Of a stretch of 64,000 bases of DNA, positions 28,032-37,211 are shown piece after piece. Under the pieces are notes generated by a model, which was not told the DNA's origin, made no database searches, and was given only the letters and a program-made list of their open reading frames with translations. Source of the DNA: Pseudomonadales bacterium (GTDB lineage: Bacteria; Pseudomonadota; Gammaproteobacteria; Pseudomonadales; UBA5862); contig JACKOQ010000005.1 in the NCBI GenBank assembly GCA_024234215.1, forward strand, positions 62,001 through 126,000. The letters run 5' to 3'. Made by a program: the position numbers and the translations under genes. Each line of letters starts with the position of its first letter. Position 1 is the first letter of the stretch.

Positions 28032-28826
28032 TCAGGCAATGGCCCGCACCACGCCGCCATCGACCCGCAGTGCCGCACCGGTGGTGCCCGACGCCAGAGC
28101 ACTGCAAAGGTAGGTGATCATGGCCGCGACTTCATCAGGCGTGGTGAAGCGTTGCAGCACCGAAGAGGGGCGGGCGCTCCTGAAGAACTCCCGCTCGGCG
28201 GTGGCGGCGTCGATGCCATGGCTCTTGATCATCTGATCGATGAAACGGGTCACCCCTTCGGAGGCGGTGGGCCCGGGCAGCACACTGTTGACGGTGACGC
28301 CAGTGCCGGTGAGGGTCTCGGCCAAGCCGCGCGAGACCGCCAGCTGTGCGGTCTTGGTCATGCCGTAATGGATGGTTTCGGTTGGAATCTGCAACGCCGA
28401 CTCGCTGGAGACGAAGATGATCCGGCCCCAGTTGCGCGCTCGCATGCCGCCGACATAGTGTCGGGCCAGACGAACGCCACTCATCACATTGGTCTGAAAA
28501 AAGCGCAGCCAATCCTCATCGCCGATCTGCTCGAAGGGCTTGGGCTCGAAAATGCCGAGGTTGTTGACCAGCAGGTCGACCTCGGGCAGTTGCTCGATCA
28601 TTCGCTGACAACCCTCGGCACTGCTGAGGTCGGCGGCAATGCCGCTGACGCTGGCCGCTGGGAACTCGGCGCGCAGCTGCGCCAGTGCAGCATCGACCCG
28701 CGCCTGCGTCCGGCCATTGAGGGTCACCTGCGCACCCTCGCGCAGCAGTGACCGTGCGGTGGCGAAGCCGATGCCGGCGGTCGAGCCAGTCACCAAGGCC
28801 TGCTTTGCAGTCAATCCAAGCTCCAT
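28032..28826 (-). CDS. short-chain dehydrogenase/reductase
   Basis: Classical NAD(P)-dependent SDR, 264 residues: TGSTAGIGFATARSL nucleotide motif, NNLG near residue 90, catalytic Ser in VSSESALQIP and YGMTKTAQ as the Y-x-x-x-K motif, and a C-terminal LRVDGGVVRAIA tail. The substrate is unknown. The start at 28826 has AGGAG seven bases upstream. It follows the Baeyer-Villiger monooxygenase gene by 77 bp on the same strand and may work with it on alcohol/ketone intermediates. Confidence 0.9.
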   Translation of the reverse strand: MELGLTAKQALVTGSTAGIGFATARSLLREGAQVTLNGRTQARVDAALAQLRAEFPAASVSGIAADLSSAEGCQRMIEQLPEVDLLVNNLGIFEPKPFEQIGDEDWLRFFQTNVMSGVRLARHYVGGMRARNWGRIIFVSSESALQIPTETIHYGMTKTAQLAVSRGLAETLTGTGVTVNSVLPGPTASEGVTRFIDQMIKSHGIDAATAEREFFRSARPSSVLQRFTTPDEVAAMITYLCSALASGTTGAALRVDGGVVRAIA

Positions 28827-28903
28827 GTCCCATCTCCTGTCTGTTGTTGCCATATTGCCGATTGCTCAGGCGCGCCGGCAGTCCTGCAGGCGCACCGTTC
28901 GAC

Positions 28904-30838
28904 TCAGCCGAACTGGTAATCATCCGGGTTGAGGGTGCGGGTGCGGCGCCAGAACTCCAGCAGGGTATAGGGCCAGTTCTGCGTCACCCGCCCCTGGCTG
29001 TTCTTGTACCAGCTCTGCACCCTGGGTGAACCCCAGGCCATCTGCTGGTTGCCGGCGTCGATCCAGTCGTTGTAGGCATCATGCACCGACTGCTTGCACT
29101 CGATCGTGCGCTGGTTCCGTTCGAGCAGCTGCTGCAACGCCAGCATGATGTAGCGCATCTCGCTCTCGGAGAAGAAGATGATGCTGCCGTTGACGACGAT
29201 GTTGGTGTTGGGGCCATAGAGGCAGAAGAGGTTGGGGTAGCCTGGCACCGTGATGCCGAGGTAGGCGTGTGGATCGTCATTCCACTGCTGTTGCAGTTCG
29301 ACGCCGCCACGCCCGATGATCTGCATCGGCCACAGCAGGCGGCTGGCCTTGAAGCCGGTGCCATAAATGATGACGTCCACCGCACGATGCTGGCCATCAC
29401 GGGTGGTCAGGCCGGTTTCGGTGATTTCACCGATGCCATCGGTGAAGAGCTGGACATTGTCGCGCTTGAGCGCGCGAATCCAGGTGCCATTGTCCACGCA
29501 CATCCGCTTGCCGGCTGGTGGATAGTCAGGAATCACCTTCGCCAGCAGTGCCGGGTCATCGCCGACCATCTGGGTGAGGTAATGGGTCAGCATCTGTCGC
29601 AGTTGATCGTGCTCCGCGCTGACCGAATTGGGGTGGCCATGCCAGTCCGGGTCGCACTTGACCGCCTTCAGCAGCCCTTCGGAGGTCTGCCAGAACATCA
29701 GAAAGCGAAACCACTTGGTATAGAAGGGCAGGTTGTTGAGCAGCCAGTGCTTTCCTTCCGGGATGTGATCATGGTAGTTGTCGCGCGGACTGAGCCAGGG
29801 TGGCGTGCGTTGAAAGATCAGCACCTCGCTGGCCGTCCTGGCGATTTCGGGCACGAACTGAAAGGCGCTGGCGCCGGTGCCGATGACCGCGATGCGCTTG
29901 CCGCGCAGATCATGCTGGTGCTGCCACTGCGCTGAATGGAACGCGATGCCCTTGAAGCGATCACGGCCCTCGATGTCAGGAAATTTGGGGCGGTTGAGCT
30001 GGCCGACTGCGCTGATGATGGCGTTGAACTCCAGCGTCCGCGGGCCCGCGTCGCGGCTGTTTAGATGCAGCCTCCAGATCTTGCTGGTTTCGTCGAACTC
30101 GGCCGACACCACCTCGGTGTTGAAGTGGATGGCGTCCCGAATGCCGTACTCGGTCGCGCAGCGGTCGAAGTAGTCCCGCAGCACGGCCTGCGACGAGAAG
30201 TATTGCGGCCAGTCGTTGGGGGCAAAGGAGTAGGAGTAGCTGTGATTGGGGCTGTCGACCCGGCAGCCGGGGTAGGTGTTTTCGTACCAGGTGCCGCCGA
30301 CATCGCCATTTTTCTCGAAGATGACGTAGGGAATTCCCGCCTCTTTCAGTCGGATGCCCGCCAGAATGCCCGACATGCCGGCGCCGATGACCGCCACCTT
30401 GAACTGGCTCTTGAGCCTCTGGGGCAGGGCATTGATGCCGGCCTGGCTGTAGGGATCCTCGCCGTTGAGTGCCAGTTCGCTCATCAGAAACTGAACATAG
30501 TCGGGCGAGATCTCCTGACCGATCAGGTAGTGCATCATCTCGCGGACACTGTTTTCGTCAGGAACCGGCGGCAGCCTGCTGCCGGCATCGCGGTAGGCGG
30601 TGATGATCTCGAAGGCCATCGCTCGCGCCTTCGCCTGCTGTTCGGGCGCAATGCCGCTTTGCGGATCACGAAAGATGTTGTTGTTGGGTTGAATGTCGCC
30701 GCGCAGGATGGCGGTGCTGCCAGTCAGATGCGCCAGCGCGGCCATCAGGGCAGGGATGTTGGCCTCTTCGAGTGCCGCCTTGATGGTGGCATCATCCGCC
30801 GTGATGGCCGGCCATTCGTTGAAGCTCATCTTCGCCAT
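28904..30838 (-). CDS. Baeyer-Villiger-type flavin monooxygenase (HAPMO-like)
   Basis: A 644-residue class B flavoprotein monooxygenase inserting oxygen next to a ketone. It has an FAD site GAGMSGILAGIRL near residue 152, the GTWYENTYPGCRVDSPNH segment, the Baeyer-Villiger fingerprint FKGIAFHSAQW, an NADPH site GTGASAFQF and the late ATG-like motif YGTGFKAS. The ~140-residue N-terminal extension (LEEANIPALMAALAHLTG) is like that of 4-hydroxyacetophenone monooxygenase. The start at 30838 has GGAGG upstream. The substrate cannot be told from sequence; the SDR downstream is a plausible partner. Confidence 0.9.
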   Translation of the reverse strand: MAKMSFNEWPAITADDATIKAALEEANIPALMAALAHLTGSTAILRGDIQPNNNIFRDPQSGIAPEQQAKARAMAFEIITAYRDAGSRLPPVPDENSVREMMHYLIGQEISPDYVQFLMSELALNGEDPYSQAGINALPQRLKSQFKVAVIGAGMSGILAGIRLKEAGIPYVIFEKNGDVGGTWYENTYPGCRVDSPNHSYSYSFAPNDWPQYFSSQAVLRDYFDRCATEYGIRDAIHFNTEVVSAEFDETSKIWRLHLNSRDAGPRTLEFNAIISAVGQLNRPKFPDIEGRDRFKGIAFHSAQWQHQHDLRGKRIAVIGTGASAFQFVPEIARTASEVLIFQRTPPWLSPRDNYHDHIPEGKHWLLNNLPFYTKWFRFLMFWQTSEGLLKAVKCDPDWHGHPNSVSAEHDQLRQMLTHYLTQMVGDDPALLAKVIPDYPPAGKRMCVDNGTWIRALKRDNVQLFTDGIGEITETGLTTRDGQHRAVDVIIYGTGFKASRLLWPMQIIGRGGVELQQQWNDDPHAYLGITVPGYPNLFCLYGPNTNIVVNGSIIFFSESEMRYIMLALQQLLERNQRTIECKQSVHDAYNDWIDAGNQQMAWGSPRVQSWYKNSQGRVTQNWPYTLLEFWRRTRTLNPDDYQFG

Positions 30839-31102
30839 TGCGTTGTACCTCCGGGAGTTCTGTGAATGATCTTCGACTATGGTAATGAAGAAGGGTCATG
30901 CTACCGCTTTTTGCTTGGCACTTTGAATGCGCGCTCCATCAAGGAGCGACAGGGCAGGGCGCCGAGATGGCCAATGCGCGCACATGGAAAAAATAAATAT
31001 ATCGATGTTTAACAAATAATTGAAAGACAGATCAAAAGTTTTGCATTAGAATTTGATCAAGGTTTCGGGTAATGTTTCTGGCTGTCTGATCGGGAGCGAA
31101 AA

Positions 31103-32494
31103 ATGGCACGTGAGTTTGATGTGGTCGTCATAGGAACAGGGCCTGCCGGCGAGGGCGCCGCAATCAATGCCGCCAAGCATGGCAAGCGGGTGGCGGTGGT
31201 GGAAGACCGCGGTGCCGTCGGTGGTGCCTGCACCCATTTGGGCACCATTCCCTCCAAGGCGTTGCGCCATGTCGTCAAGCAGATCAGCGAGTTCAACAGC
31301 AATCCACTGTTCCGTGACGTCGGAGAACCGCGCTGGTTCTCGTTTCCGCAGGTGCTGAAACGGGCCGAATCGGTCATTGCCAAACAGGTGCAGTTGCGCA
31401 CCCAGTTCTACAGCCGTAACCGAATCTCGCTCTTTTCAGGCCACGCCAAGTTCGTCGACGCGCACACCCTCGTCGTGCAGAGCGAAGGACACACCAACGA
31501 GGTGCTGAAGGCCCGCCATTTCGTCATCGCCACCGGATCACGGCCCTATCGGCCGACGGGTGTCGATTTCGATCATCCGCGCATCTACGACAGCGACACC
31601 ATTTTGCATCTCGAACACACCCCGAGAACGATCATCATCTATGGCGCGGGCATCGTCGGCTGTGAATATGCCTCGATTCTGGCCGGGCTTGGTGTGCAGG
31701 TGAACCTGGTCGATCAGCATGACGAAATTCTGTCGTTTCTCGATGATGAAATCTCCGATGCCCTGAGTTATCACCTCAGTAACAATGGCGTGCTGATTCG
31801 CCTGAACGAAGAGTATGAACGGATCGAAGCCGACTCGCAGCGGGTCTATCTCTACCTCAAATCCGGCAAGAAGATCAAAGGCGATGCCTTGCTCTGGTGC
31901 AATGGTCGCAGCGGCAATACGGTTGGGCTTGGATTGGAAAAGATCGGTCTGACGCCCGATACCCGCGGGCGAATCGCCGTCAACGGCAACTATCAGACCG
32001 ATGTGGAACACATCTATGCCGCAGGGGATGTGATTGGCTGGCCCAGTCTTGCCAGCGCCGCGCATGACCAAGGACGCGCCGTGGCCAACCATCTGCTCGC
32101 CAATGGCCAGTTTCACCACATCGATGACGTCGCCACCGGCATCTACACCATTCCTGAAATCAGCTCGATTGGCCGCACCGAGCGCGAACTGACCGCTGAC
32201 AGGGTGCCTTACGAGGTTGGCCGCGCCTTCTTCAAGAGCATGGCACGCGCGCAAATTGCCGGTGAAGAGGTCGGCATGCTGAAGATCCTGTTCCACACCG
32301 AGACTCTGGAGATTCTCGGTGTCCACTGTTTTGGCGACCGCGCTGCCGAGATCATCCACATTGGTCAGGCGATCATGCGTCAGGACGGCAAGGCCAACAG
32401 CATCAACTATTTCGTCGACACCACCTTCAACTATCCGACGATGGCCGAGGCTTACCGTGTGGCCGCCTTGAATGGCCTCAATCGGCTGGCATGA
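31103..32494 (+). CDS. sthA: soluble pyridine nucleotide transhydrogenase
   Basis: Flavoprotein that reoxidises NADPH with NAD+, balancing the cofactor pools. It has 463 residues, normal for SthA. The FAD motif VIGTGPAGEGAAINAAKHGKR, the CTHLGTIPSKALRH segment (one Cys rather than the CxxxxC pair of disulfide reductases), IYGAGIVGCEYASILAGLG for the pyridine nucleotide and AAGDVIGWPSLASAAHDQGR all match SthA. Upstream, 30,839-31,102 is AT-rich and without a gene and probably holds the promoter. Confidence 0.96.
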   Translation: MAREFDVVVIGTGPAGEGAAINAAKHGKRVAVVEDRGAVGGACTHLGTIPSKALRHVVKQISEFNSNPLFRDVGEPRWFSFPQVLKRAESVIAKQVQLRTQFYSRNRISLFSGHAKFVDAHTLVVQSEGHTNEVLKARHFVIATGSRPYRPTGVDFDHPRIYDSDTILHLEHTPRTIIIYGAGIVGCEYASILAGLGVQVNLVDQHDEILSFLDDEISDALSYHLSNNGVLIRLNEEYERIEADSQRVYLYLKSGKKIKGDALLWCNGRSGNTVGLGLEKIGLTPDTRGRIAVNGNYQTDVEHIYAAGDVIGWPSLASAAHDQGRAVANHLLANGQFHHIDDVATGIYTIPEISSIGRTERELTADRVPYEVGRAFFKSMARAQIAGEEVGMLKILFHTETLEILGVHCFGDRAAEIIHIGQAIMRQDGKANSINYFVDTTFNYPTMAEAYRVAALNGLNRLA

Positions 32495-32797
32495 GTTGCA
32501 ACATGGTCGCGAGTCGACATGTACGCACCCTTTCGCAAACCGCCGCACAGCCATTTATTCGCATAATATATATTATGTTAAAAGTTGACTGGACGAACAC
32601 CTTCTCTTTATGGGAGCCGTGTCATGCTTGACCGCAACTGACGCGAACTCCGACCGTATTACGAAACTTTTTGAGCCTCCCGAAGGTCATTTTGCGTCCT
32701 CCGAGAGCCGTTGCCATTGTCTTTGGACGAGTTTTGGACACAGCGATCCTGTCGTGGGAGCCCTTTCATGAACGCGGCAGAGTTTTTCAACGGCCTG
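32495..32797. other. intergenic stretch, possible insertion remnant
   Basis: About 300 bp without a convincing gene. A 65-codon minus-strand ORF (32659-32856) runs into the following gene and resembles nothing I know. The 12-mer AAACTTTTTGAG in this stretch also occurs in the left end of the IS630 copy at 37.2 kb. An old insertion end is possible but not shown. Confidence 0.35.
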
Positions 32798-34123
32798 TTA
32801 ATTGACGCCGTATCGGCCGACATACATGCCAATCGCTCCCAGCATTGACAACGCAATCAGACCTTGAAAACAGTGCCGTAGAATCGTGCCGTGCAGCCAT
32901 GTAGCAATGGCAATAGCTGCTATGAAAATAGTCAGCAGCACGGCCACGTGTGGCCCACCGAGCAGCGCCGCCGCAGCCGATAATGCCAGCGCCGTCGGAA
33001 AGCCCCACACCAAACCGTCCCAAAGGCCGTTGACGGCGCTGCGGTGGTCGTGTCGAGCGAGCGAGATATTGACGCCCGATACACACACCCAAGTCAGTGC
33101 CAGGCCCAGGACACCATAAAGCAATTTGCTGGTCCAGCCGACGAAATGACCGAAGTGCAGGCGATACACCGAGTAAGCGATTTGCCGGCCGAGTGGCCCA
33201 TCGGACAAACCCTGGTGCCCCAGCGGCGTGCCGTTGGCATCGAAGCGATAAATCTCCGAGTAGACGAGCCGGTTCGGCAGGGTGGCGCCGATTTCCAGAA
33301 ATTGCCGATCGGTGCCGGGGCTCTGGATCATCAGGTAAATCGGCGTGATATCGGGTGCAATACGGGTAAGTTCGCTCAGCGCCCGCTGGTAGTTGATCTG
33401 CGCCGGAGCGGCAGTTACGGCAATGTCGGCACCATAGATCGACGCAAGTAATGCTTCTCGGTCGCCGCCGAACCATTTTTCGGCGCCGGCGGCAATTAAC
33501 ACGCCGAGCAGGCCGAAGAAGGCGCCGGTGAGCCCGAACATCAGAAAGAACGGACTGCCCCACACGCCGAGCCGGTTGTGCAGATCGGTGTGGCGCAGCA
33601 CGTCGGAGCGATCGCGTCGCCAGCGGAACAGGTCCTTGACCAGGTTCGGGTGCGACAGCAGGCCATTCAGGACGAGCGCGCACAGCAGCGCGCCGATACT
33701 GCCGGTGACGATTACGCCGAGCGTTTCCGGCAGCAGCAGTTGGGCGTGCAAGTGGACCAGCATGTGCGTCCAGCCGTCGACAGGGGCGACATCGAGCGTG
33801 CCGTCGGGTCGCACGTAACGCTCATGCTCGTCTGCGGACAGGTGCAGGCGCGGCAGGGACTCGCTGGGAAGCACGACGTAGAGCTTGTCGGGGTTGGCGA
33901 CCACCTCGGCGCGGAACTGCTCGACCGCGCGCGCGATCTGCGCCGCCGAATAGCTGGGCGATTCGGGCACCCGAGGTTGTTCCAAGCGCTCGAACTCATC
34001 ACGAAATACGGACAGTGTTCCCGTCAGGCAGATGACGTACAGTAGCCCGGCAAGCGTGAGGCCAAGCGCCGAGTGTGCCTTGCGTAGTTGCTTAACCAGC
34101 GCGCCGCTCAGGGGCCAGCTCAT
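32798..34123 (-). CDS. PepSY-associated TM protein of siderophore uptake
   Basis: Inner-membrane protein of 441 residues in the PepSY-TM family (PiuB/FoxB-like), which helps release or reduce iron from imported siderophores. Features: N-terminal KAHSALGLTLAGLLYVICLTG helix with the conserved RKAH/H pattern, a periplasmic region with HMLVHLHAQLLLPE-like TGWTHMLVHLH motifs, and a helix group from LGVWGSPFFLMFGLTGAFFG to the C-terminus. It overlaps the upstream gene by 4 bp (ATGA). It is the third gene of a likely operon with the TonB receptor. Confidence 0.85.
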   Translation of the reverse strand: MSWPLSGALVKQLRKAHSALGLTLAGLLYVICLTGTLSVFRDEFERLEQPRVPESPSYSAAQIARAVEQFRAEVVANPDKLYVVLPSESLPRLHLSADEHERYVRPDGTLDVAPVDGWTHMLVHLHAQLLLPETLGVIVTGSIGALLCALVLNGLLSHPNLVKDLFRWRRDRSDVLRHTDLHNRLGVWGSPFFLMFGLTGAFFGLLGVLIAAGAEKWFGGDREALLASIYGADIAVTAAPAQINYQRALSELTRIAPDITPIYLMIQSPGTDRQFLEIGATLPNRLVYSEIYRFDANGTPLGHQGLSDGPLGRQIAYSVYRLHFGHFVGWTSKLLYGVLGLALTWVCVSGVNISLARHDHRSAVNGLWDGLVWGFPTALALSAAAALLGGPHVAVLLTIFIAAIAIATWLHGTILRHCFQGLIALSMLGAIGMYVGRYGVN

Positions 34124-34671
34124 GACAGGCTCCCGGTGGGCAGCAGGACCGCACCCAGTCCGCTCAACGCGCTCAGGGCCAGCGTCGCCTGCCAGCGTCG
34201 ATCGACACACAGCAGGACCGTCACGAAGGTGGCCCACAGCAGCGGCAGAGCAAAGGCTGCCATCACCCAGCGCTCGCCGGGTGCACCAGGCAACCAGTAG
34301 ACGACATGCAGACAGGTTACCATCACCGCCGTGAGCGCAATAGGACCGGTCAGTATCACCGTGCCGAGTTTGCTCAATAGAGAGCGTGTCGATCGTTTGT
34401 GGTGACGCAGAGGTCTATCGATCGCCACGCTGCGGCGGGCAGACGCTGCGGTCACGACGATCCAACCCCAGACGCCAAGCACAAAGGCGCCGAGCGCATA
34501 GACGGTGCCGAATTCAGGGCCCATCAAGCGAACCCATATCCACAGCGCCAGCAATCCAGTGGTGCTGCTCTCCAGTAGCCACGACCGCCCGTATCCGCGC
34601 CAGCATAACCACAGACCACCGACCGAGGCGTTGCTCAACAGCAGTGCCATTACGCCAAGCAGGAGGTTCAT
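34120..34671 (-). CDS. small membrane protein of the siderophore operon (DUF3649/DUF3325-like)
   Basis: A 183-residue protein with about five hydrophobic helices (LLLGVMALLLSNASVGGLWLCW, LGAFVLGVWGWIVVTA, TGPIALTAVMVTCLHVVYWLPG, others). Small proteins of this kind (DUF3649, DUF3325) sit between TonB-dependent receptors and PepSY proteins in many proteobacteria. The family assignment is from position and topology, with moderate certainty. Its stop overlaps the PepSY gene start (ATGA), and it follows the receptor gene by 21 bp. Confidence 0.65.
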   Translation of the reverse strand: MNLLLGVMALLLSNASVGGLWLCWRGYGRSWLLESSTTGLLALWIWVRLMGPEFGTVYALGAFVLGVWGWIVVTAASARRSVAIDRPLRHHKRSTRSLLSKLGTVILTGPIALTAVMVTCLHVVYWLPGAPGERWVMAAFALPLLWATFVTVLLCVDRRWQATLALSALSGLGAVLLPTGSLS

Positions 34672-34692
34672 CTTCGCAGGCCTCCGTTACCA

Positions 34693-36951
34693 TCAAAAAT
34701 CATATTGCACGCCAACTTCGACCATACGTTCGGCGCCGAACCAGCAGTTGTTGCGGTCATAGCAGGTCACGTAACGGTGATCCGTCAGGTTGTTGGCCGT
34801 CAGCTGCAGCGTGGTGCCGCGCAGGGATGGATTCACGCGACCGAGGTCGTAGGAGGCGGCCAGGTCGAACACGGTGTAATCCGGCACTTCGCCGGTGTTG
34901 AGCGCATCGATTTGCATCTCGCCCACGTAGCGCACGCCGGCGCCGAGCGTGGTGCCGGCGGCAGGGCCATCGAACAGGTCGTACTGCAGCCACAGCGATG
35001 CCGTCACATCCGGCACCCACACCGGGGTCTTGCCTTCGAGGCCGCGCGTGTCCTTGGTAATCTCCATGTCTAGCCAGGTAGTGCTGAGCAGCGCCATCAG
35101 CGCGTCGGTGAACAGATACCGCGTTTCCAGCTCGACGCCACTTGAGCGCGTTTCGCCGGCCTGGATCAGGTCATACGGGCCGCCGTTCGGATCCCGGGTG
35201 AGGTCGTTTTCCTTGGTGATCTCGAATGCCGCCAGCGAGAACTGGTTGCGCCGGTCGGCCGAGGCATATTTGAGGCCGACTTCCCATTGCTCGGCGGTGG
35301 CCGGCTCGAAGGTGTTGCCGCTGCGATCGCTGCCACCCATCGGCTCGAAGCTCTGCGCATAGTTGACGTAGGGCGCCCAGCCGCTGTCGAACGCGTACAG
35401 CAGCCCGGTTCGCACCGAAAACTCCTGCTGATCGATCTTACTGGTGGCCGGTGCGCCGTATTTGCGGCCGGTCTCCTCGTAGTCGTATTGGTCATGGCGG
35501 CCACTGGCGATGAACACCCAGCGGTTCCAGCGCAACTGGTCCTGCAGATAGAAACCGCGCTGCTCGCTGTCGATAGTGAAGTCGGAACTGAGGCCGGAGG
35601 CGGCGAAATCGAGCGTGGCCGGATCGATGAGGTGGTGGTTGGGCGCGAACACGTCGATCGGCACCGTGGCGGCATCCTCGTAGGCGATGTCCGAATCGAG
35701 CTGTTGATAGTCGACGCCGAACAGCAGGTTGTGCTCGACCGCGCCGGTGTGCACCTGTCCGGACAGCTGGTTGTCGAGCACCAGTCCGCTGGTGGTCTCG
35801 TCGGTCAGATAGGCGCGGCGCAGCAGCAGGCGCTGATCGTTCAGTTGGCCGGTGTAATCGCTCAGTCTGCCGAGGTTGTAGGTGTTCTCCTGGTAGGCAT
35901 CGGCATCTAGGTAGCGCAACTGGTGCAGAAAGGTCCAGCCGTTACCGAAGTCGTGATTGAGGCGGTAGCCCGGCATCAGCACCTCGCGCTCGTAGGTGTT
36001 CCAGTTGGCATCGCCGGCGTAGGCATCCGTATCCAGTCGGCCAAACGGCGTGCCGAACAGGCTGCCCGCAGCGGGCACCGTGTTGTAGATGCCGGCCGAC
36101 GGATCGTTCTGGTAGTACAGGTTGAAGTTGAGCAGGGTGTCGTCCCCCAGGCGCCAGTCGACCGACGGGGCGAACAGATAGCGCTCGTCCTCGGAGGGGA
36201 TCGCCTGGCCGTCGCGCTTGCGCCCAAGGCCGACGGCGCTGTAGGACAGCCCGGTGCCGCCGAGTGCACCGCGCGATTCGAAGCTCAGCTCGCGATGGTC
36301 ATTGGTGCCGGTCGATACCGACACACGACTGAAGGGCGTGGCGGAGGGCTTCTTGCCGATCAGGTTGACGAAGCCACCAGGCGGCATATTGCCGTACAGT
36401 GATGACGTTGGCCCCTTGAACACCTCGATCTGCTCGACGGCGACGACGTCGATCTGCGGTTGCAGGTTCCAGCCGTTGAACAGCAGCGGCAGGCCGTCGT
36501 AGTAGTTCTGGTAGTTGGCAAAACCGCGAATGACGAATTGATCCATGCGCGTCACTGCGCCGCCGCGCAACTCCGTGTTCACGCCGGACACATAGCGCAG
36601 CGCCTCGTTCACCGAGTCGGCGGCACGCATCTGCAAAGTCTCCTGATCCGTAACCGAGATGCTCTGCGGCGTAAGCTCAGTCGGCAGGACCGACTTGGTG
36701 GCGGTCTGCCGGTAGGTGTCATCGGTGACTTCGACGGTGGGCAGCGAGACCGCCGTCGAAGAGAGGACTTCCACAGATGACTTGGTTTCAACCGCCACTG
36801 CAACGGGTGTTGTCAGCAAAATACCGCTCCAACACAATAAATTGAGATGGCACCTGATTCCATAATGGCGAAACGTATCTGACTTGGTCTGACTGAGAGA
36901 AAATTCAGAACATTTGACTGCATGTTCGAAAATTCGATATAGCCGCTGCAT
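34693..36951 (-). CDS. TonB-dependent siderophore receptor
   Basis: Outer-membrane receptor of 752 residues. It has a long N-terminus with a hydrophobic export segment (LNLLCWSGILLTTPVAVAVE) and a TonB-box/plug region (TPQSISVTDQETLQMRAADSVNEALRY; VVAVEQIEVFKGPTSSLYG; PPGGFVNLIGKKP). A 22-strand-type barrel follows, ending in the terminal aromatic (GVQYDF). The siderophore is not known. AGGAG lies 8 bases before the start at 36951. The leader holds a CTGG repeat and a Fur box, so iron repression is expected. First gene of the PepSY operon. Confidence 0.93.
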   Translation of the reverse strand: MQRLYRIFEHAVKCSEFSLSQTKSDTFRHYGIRCHLNLLCWSGILLTTPVAVAVETKSSVEVLSSTAVSLPTVEVTDDTYRQTATKSVLPTELTPQSISVTDQETLQMRAADSVNEALRYVSGVNTELRGGAVTRMDQFVIRGFANYQNYYDGLPLLFNGWNLQPQIDVVAVEQIEVFKGPTSSLYGNMPPGGFVNLIGKKPSATPFSRVSVSTGTNDHRELSFESRGALGGTGLSYSAVGLGRKRDGQAIPSEDERYLFAPSVDWRLGDDTLLNFNLYYQNDPSAGIYNTVPAAGSLFGTPFGRLDTDAYAGDANWNTYEREVLMPGYRLNHDFGNGWTFLHQLRYLDADAYQENTYNLGRLSDYTGQLNDQRLLLRRAYLTDETTSGLVLDNQLSGQVHTGAVEHNLLFGVDYQQLDSDIAYEDAATVPIDVFAPNHHLIDPATLDFAASGLSSDFTIDSEQRGFYLQDQLRWNRWVFIASGRHDQYDYEETGRKYGAPATSKIDQQEFSVRTGLLYAFDSGWAPYVNYAQSFEPMGGSDRSGNTFEPATAEQWEVGLKYASADRRNQFSLAAFEITKENDLTRDPNGGPYDLIQAGETRSSGVELETRYLFTDALMALLSTTWLDMEITKDTRGLEGKTPVWVPDVTASLWLQYDLFDGPAAGTTLGAGVRYVGEMQIDALNTGEVPDYTVFDLAASYDLGRVNPSLRGTTLQLTANNLTDHRYVTCYDRNNCWFGAERMVEVGVQYDF

Positions 36952-36983
36952 GGCCGTACTCCTGAAAGCGAAGTGTGAAGTTT

Positions 36984-37004
36984 CTGGCTGGCTGGCTGGC
37001 TGGC
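36984..37004 (+). repeat. tetranucleotide microsatellite (CTGG, five units)
   Basis: CTGG is repeated five times plus one base in the leader of the TonB receptor gene, 33 bp before its start codon (read as CCAG/GCCA on the coding strand). Tetranucleotide tracts can vary in length by slipped-strand replication. It lies between the Fur box and the ribosome site. Confidence 0.9.
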
Positions 37005-37064
37005 AAATGAATCAAAACGGAGCAGGAGGTCAAAATCCTTCAAGCCGCGCAGTCTATGATAAAT

Positions 37065-37082
37065 ATAATGAGAATGATTATC
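37065..37082 (-). promoter_or_regulatory. Fur box upstream of the TonB receptor operon
   Basis: The sequence ATAATGAGAATGATTATC contains GAGAATGATTATC, a close match to the Fur consensus halves (GATAATGAT-ATCATTATC). It lies about 115 bp upstream of the receptor start, near the expected promoter. Iron-dependent repression by Fur is inferred. Confidence 0.8.
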
Positions 37083-37211
37083 AAATTTATTTATGAGCGG
37101 CTGGCTATCCTCAAGGGCTTCACCCCTCCCTGCCACACATGACGAACAGCTGGCTTGACATCAAAGCCGCTCTGCCATCAGCTGAACATTTCCGGAGAGC
37201 TGTTTCTACTA

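Noticed and set aside
32640..32860. Second IS630 copy suggested by a shared AAACTTTTTGAG 12-mer
   Set aside because: Only 12 bases match; no terminal repeats or transposase sequence accompany it.
36813..37136. 107-codon minus-strand ORF containing the CTGG repeat
   Set aside because: Overlaps the receptor start in another frame, has no domain, and its stop and start lie in promoter sequence. The repeat is therefore treated as leader, not coding.
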